From Xestospongia muta (taxonomy: Eukaryota; Porifera; Demospongiae; Haplosclerida; Petrosiidae): a stretch of DNA of 64,000 nt. The DNA lies in contig OY848918.1 of the NCBI GenBank assembly GCA_963693285.1, positions 13,266,263 through 13,330,262 of the forward strand. Direction: 5' to 3'. The notes beneath the pieces are model-generated. The model searched no databases, was not told where the DNA came from, and saw only the letters and a list, made by a program, of their open reading frames with translations. Positions 60,501-64,000 of the stretch are shown in pieces. The stretch's first letter is position 1; each line of letters begins with the position of its first letter. The position numbers and the translations under genes are program-made.

Positions 60501-63122
60501 AAATTCATCGGTTGCATCAGCATTTATTGGACGTGGTTTAATTTCATTTGTTGCTCTAGAAACTCACACATATCAATACATTAAATTAATGAAAACAAGC
60601 ATGCCTATAATATAACATGTAGTCCAAAATGAGTATAGTACTACTTGGCACATGCAGTAGTAAATCCATAGACAGTATAAAAACATTGAAGTAATTTTGA
60701 AGTGCTTTAGATTGACAAAAGAGCACTAAGTATACATTAGTTTACTCAGTAGAGGTACTTTGGATTTGCTGCCATTGTCAAAATTGGAGGAAATTGTAAA
60801 ATTTTATGGTGAGTCAATATACAATACAACATTAGTATGTGTCTTTATAGCATAAAGAAAGCTTACATCTAAATCTTCCTAAATGCTCAAGCATAGGTAT
60901 ATAATACACTGAGTACTTTTGGATTCACTTCATGTTTTAAAATTAGCATTTGCTCTGATTATTTTATAGATAATTATAATGGTATTATATTATCAAAGTT
61001 TTAAAGATTTATTATCATCATGTGGTCTATATAGAGATGGCCCAGATTATATATTGAAATGTATTAGCAGTAGATAAAGAATATCTCACTCAAAACTGAT
61101 CAAAATCTTTTAATTCTTTGCACGACTGCTTTTGATACAATCGGATTGGATTACATTGGATTTATTCAGGTTTCCTCTGTGTTTGCTACTTAATAGTTCT
61201 CAATAACACCTAGATCACAGACATAACATCCTTAACTATGGAATGTGTCCTTTTGTAGTTCTCATTTTGAGCATTTTAGAACAAAACTAGTGATTTTAGT
61301 AGTTTACTATCAAGAACTACTCTTAGAGAAGTTATTTTTTAGAATAATTAATAATAGCAAAGAGAATGGATGTGATTTGAGAATTGTGGAGCAATCTACT
61401 TCTGGCTGTAAGTATAGACTATTTTCTGCTTAAAATCTCAACTTAAAAGGAGATCCAGGATCATTATTGTATAACTGATAAGCCAATGACAGTAAACCTA
61501 GCTATGATGCTTTGAATTAAATATAATTACAACAACCTTTTGTGTTCTGGAAGACCTTCTTGTTGTATGGAACTCATGATGGAGTAATAAATAATTTCAA
61601 GTTCCCAATTAATTTATAATAACAATTATTATTTTTGATCATGATAAGTGAGAATGATTTTTGTGCAATGGTTGAACATGGAATCTCATTGTCTTCCAAT
61701 ATGCTATAGCTTTTCTATTGGCTGTCAAACCACTTGCATTTAAAAGTAATCAAGCAAATAAAAATGACATTTTCAAGAAATACTATAAATATAGGGATGT
61801 CTAATGTCAGTTGAATACAAGGAATGCAAACATGAGAGTAGGGAGGGCAATTGCAATAGTACAATTTACTCAAACATATTTAATGATATCCACCAACTAC
61901 TTCAATTACTTAAATAATATCATTGATATATTATTGCATCTACACCAGTACTGTTATGTAGGGAGTGATATTATGCATCCCTAGTTTTACTTTTTTAGAA
62001 GTTTTTAGCTAGTTGTCATAATTAGTACATTAAACGTTTAGATAATTAATTGCATGTTTGATGAATATATATCTTATAATTAGGTTTATATGAATGTTAT
62101 AGAAAGAAGCTGAAAAGATTCACAAAGGTCAGGAAATGAATGCTTGATGGAGCTAGACACATTTAAGTGAATAAATTCAAATTAGTTTGTGACTAATTAT
62201 AATTATATCTTCTATATTTCCTTCAAACATGATAAAATGAACATTATTGATTTCCAAAATTGCAAATGGAAATAAGTACAACTTAACTAATTTTCAAAAT
62301 ATTACTTATTCTTTACCTTATCAGAGTACATTTTTAGGTCCTCAGAAAGATGTGGTAGTTCTTCAGAAATAAATTTGGGTAGGTCTTGCAATTGTTGAAG
62401 GCATGAGTGACCAAGTGAGTATACATCAATAAAAGGATCATTTTTAATCATCTCGAACCTTGGCGATACTTTGTGTTTGAAAGTGACAATTTTATGTTGC
62501 ATGTAATCAGATCTAAAAATTATGAGAATACCAAACATGCAACTCTGGCATATATCTTATTTAATTTATAATATATGAACCTACAGTATTCAAAATGAAG
62601 AAATTGCAAATAAAAATATTTTTTCTAGAAAGTCATGCATTTCAGTAAATTTGTTTCATTTTTTCCATTAAATATCTGTGATTGTACCTTCACAGATAGA
62701 AATAATTCAACAGTAATCTATTTCAACACAAAATGCTACCTATATAAAAAACTAGAGACTTCCTATTAGAGAGAATAGGGATAGCTTACATATCTTGTAA
62801 ATCTTCATTTAAGAAAATGTTAATACTTTGTTCACTATCATGTAGTTAATGCCATTGTCATTTACATTTTTACATGTTATATTAAACAATCTTTGCATAA
62901 TGTTTATTACTTATAAAATTATACACTTAGAATGCTGTATATGTTATAGTCACCTGCTGTTGCTAATTTGAATATGTTCATTCTTTACCTGATCATTTGA
63001 AGAAATCCAGAAGAAAATGGCACAATATATTTAACTTTTATGAAATACTCTTTACCAGAAAACCAATACTTTTCATCTTCCATTATACAACATTGAATTG
63101 ACTGAAGAATTTGGGTATAAAC
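36536..63122 (-). CDS. RNF213: RNF213-like giant AAA+ ubiquitin ligase, copy 2 (C-terminus complete, 5' end off right edge)
   Basis: Dozens of short exons in one direction. From the 5' side: N-terminal arm (62999-63122, 62317-62512, 59096-59333, 58.9-57.2 kb), stalk (56.7-53 kb), AAA2 (QSGVGKSLY, 51.3 kb), AAA3 (GETGCGKTHL at 48.9 kb, VVFFDEANTSD at 48.65 kb), AAA4 (VGKPGSSKSLAKTI at 46.8 kb, LDEVGLAEASPYLPL at 46.5 kb, GISNWALDPAKMNRGI at 46.36 kb), E3 module and C-terminal domain ending VAATWKQI...KTRH at TAG 36536-36538. These motifs and their order are specific to RNF213, a dynein-like AAA+ E3 that assembles on lipid droplets and cytosolic microbes and ubiquitylates lipopolysaccharide. 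The segments I read are open with good splice sites, so the gene appears functional. Odd points: the RING finger is missing (41.5 kb) and the RZ finger is shortened (39.5 kb). No full translation was assembled. Confidence 0.92.
39395..39530 (-). other. RZ-like zinc finger of RNF213-like copy 2
   Basis: Two exons: about 39490-39528 reading ECIQGHQYTSEM and about 39380-39442 starting IECPCPQCGNII. They give the RZ ligand set C-x3-H ... C-x2-C (CIQGH, CPQC). In human RNF213 the ligands are C4505, H4509, C4525 and C4528, with catalytic C4516 in GECG between them. Here the loop from His to the second Cys pair is 5 residues shorter, and GECG is not present. One extra Cys after a Glu (the EC of IECPC) could take the catalytic place. 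The acceptor giving this frame (GTGCAG before AATG) was chosen because the neighbouring AG would put the finger out of frame. Confidence 0.7.
41170..41620 (-). other. Junction where the RNF213 RING finger is expected but absent
   Basis: The upstream exon ends with TLRTVAVLLNSVGKGLPK plus two bases at 41516. A 61-bp intron (41455-41515, GTATAAG...TTCAG) follows, then an exon opening with PRNQQDPIRKSCWSFFLD and LLSTICVD. In vertebrate RNF213 the RING lies exactly between the counterparts of these two stretches. No C-x2-C...C-x-H-x2-C pattern exists here or in the intron. Confidence 0.7.
46280..46950 (-). other. AAA4 module of RNF213-like copy 2
   Basis: Walker A in LFLVGKPGSSKSLAKTII (about 46780-46850), Walker B in VVVLDEVGLAEASPYL (about 46525-46570), then a GSGSDDQ-type loop and the sensor/arginine-finger stretch GISNWALDPAKMNRGIM (about 46330-46390). 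All nucleotide-handling residues known for this module are present, so it is predicted to hydrolyse ATP. Confidence 0.88.
48341..48910 (-). other. AAA3 module of RNF213-like copy 2
   Basis: Walker A in MGETGCGKTHLIRYMCK (about 48850-48906), a VHGGTTENDV segment, and Walker B in TVVFFDEANTSDVISL (about 48620-48670). AAA3 and AAA4 are the active ATPases of RNF213; both look intact here. Confidence 0.88.
51040..51420 (-). other. AAA2 module of RNF213-like copy 2
   Basis: The P-loop STQSGVGKSLYVRKMKDRL (about 51265-51318) is followed by a region (CIIHLDIPQRV) with no clear Walker B Asp-Glu pair. This matches the known family pattern in which AAA2 binds but does not hydrolyse ATP. It precedes the ILGGLSDASGRIWRCHP stretch at about 50950-51015. 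Confidence 0.85.
59413..59666. repeat. MITE-like element, family M2, copy 2
   Basis: Long terminal inverted repeats. Left arm: AAGGATAGG...CAGTCCAATACAAAGAATGC, then TTGCATCATCCTTACATAAT. The complement of the right arm gives CAGTTCAATGCAAAGAATAC and AGCATCATCCTTACATAATA. It matches the 6958-7185 element in both arms. Confidence 0.75.
61793..61982. repeat. MITE-like element, family M2, diverged copy 3
   Basis: The left part AGGGATGTCTAATGTCAGTT, with GAATACAAGGAATGCAAAC, matches the M2 left arm. The right end complement AGGGATGCATAATATCACTC resembles the inner part of the family arm. The two arms of this copy now pair only at their tips. Confidence 0.55.
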
Positions 63123-64000
63123 CTATATGCAAATAAGAACATTGATCAATTAAACAGAGTTGTTCATAGCTAATGCATAACATTTGTGAAATGGATGGAG
63201 GCTATACTGCACTCAATTATATATGCTTATGCATGCGAAGACACTAAATTATACTCACTGTGCAAAGAATCATTTAGTAAAAACTTTCAATCACCTTAAA
63301 TAATTAAAATGCAAATTAAAAGGTTATCATATAGCTAGGACAGATTGTCAAATAATCTACTCTACAATGGACCTCTAACAGTTTGGATAATGAACGCTTC
63401 CTATTACCACAACTATAACAGATCAAACATTTAGAAATAGTGATGCTTTTAATGACTAATGTACACACACACACACGCATATTTTTTTAAACACCTCCAT
63501 TCATAGTAATTGTTTTTCTTTGTATCTAATTACAAGCAGTAGTCTGTTTGATATTGTATGTCAAAGGACATAAGCAGTAACTCATTGATAACAATGGGCA
63601 ATATCATTCAAGTTCTATACCGATGATAACAAGTAATTTGGGAATCCATATAAATGGTATTGAGTACAGAATGAGCACTGCCTTGTGCATGTATAACATT
63701 TAATATAGTTAAGGATCCTGTCACTTATAATCAAGTATTATAGGCAATTATTATTTTATATGGGTGTCTTAACGAGTACATTATTTAGGTGTGGCAGTAT
63801 TGGTATCAGAGTAAGTATATATGTGAAACCAAAGTGGCATCAGGGTATTATCTTTTAGACCAAACCATTTATTAGCCATATTACTTACTTTAATCATAGA
63901 ACATTGCATATTACTTACATTAAATATAAAATCTAGTAAATATAACACAACAGTTTAACAAAATGCAAACCTGAATAAATTTAAATGCTACTCAACCTTA
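63123..64000. other. Intron of RNF213-like copy 2 reaching the right edge
   Basis: No exon recognised; the next upstream exon must lie beyond the window. A short (AC)n run is at about 63462-63475. Confidence 0.5.

Larger units (their letters stand above)
59334..62316. other. Long intron of RNF213-like copy 2
   Basis: Almost 3 kb between exons 62317-62512 and 59096-59333; the same intron in copy 1 is only about 770 bp. It contains two M2-related MITEs (59413-59666 and 61793-61982). I see no other gene or RNA. Confidence 0.6.

Noticed and set aside
63971..64000. Possible copy 2 exon end (a GT donor after TTTATTCAG)
   Set aside because: All three frames have stops within a few codons upstream, and it does not match any copy 1 exon.
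1..64000. tRNA, rRNA, CRISPR arrays or bacterial operon signals
   Set aside because: None seen. Introns, TATA boxes, LTR elements and poly(A) signals indicate a eukaryotic genome.

Overview
The window looks like nuclear DNA of an early-branching marine animal, most likely a demosponge. It is AT-rich, and its genes are split into many short exons by introns often of only 50-100 bases with ordinary GT..AG ends. Gene content fits too: very large RNF213-like genes, Ig-like exons, an IP3-receptor fragment and a Ty3/gypsy retrotransposon. The species is inferred, not shown.

Layout. (1) 108-15476, minus strand: N-terminal part of an RNF213-like gene (copy 1), whose 3' part lies off the left edge. 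A broken Ty3/gypsy element (736-4947) sits in one of its introns. (2) 15.9-18.3 kb: an inverted-repeat unit holding a 64-codon ORF, a RecQ-like helicase fragment and a MITE. (3) 18646-18805 (minus) and 18919-24451 (plus): two genes facing away from each other across 113 bp. The plus-strand gene encodes about 1,040 residues with SAM-like, two ubiquitin-like, VWA and E2 (UBC) domains. (4) 24.5-33.5 kb: non-coding DNA made of related repeats in two alternating subtypes, plus the dead 3' end of an IP3-receptor-like gene. (5) 33.6-36.0 kb: remains of an Ig-domain gene (plus) and a SWIM-type, transposase-related gene (minus). (6) 36536-63122, minus strand: RNF213-like copy 2 from its true C-terminus through the AAA+ core into the N-terminal arm; its 5' end is off the right edge.

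Biology. In vertebrates RNF213 is a giant dynein-like AAA+ ubiquitin ligase acting against cytosolic bacteria and viruses. Its transfer activity depends on an RZ finger rather than the RING. Copy 2 keeps the AAA2, AAA3 and AAA4 motifs and a shortened RZ-like finger. Where the RING is expected there is only an exon-exon junction with a 61-bp intron. Between the two RNF213-like genes lies an E2 fused to VWA and ubiquitin-like domains. A locally encoded E2/E3 ubiquitin system is therefore the most interesting hypothesis here; physical linkage is seen, functional pairing is inference.

Limits: exon borders come from reading splice signals and comparing the two copies by eye. No database search was run, and family calls rest on recognised motifs.
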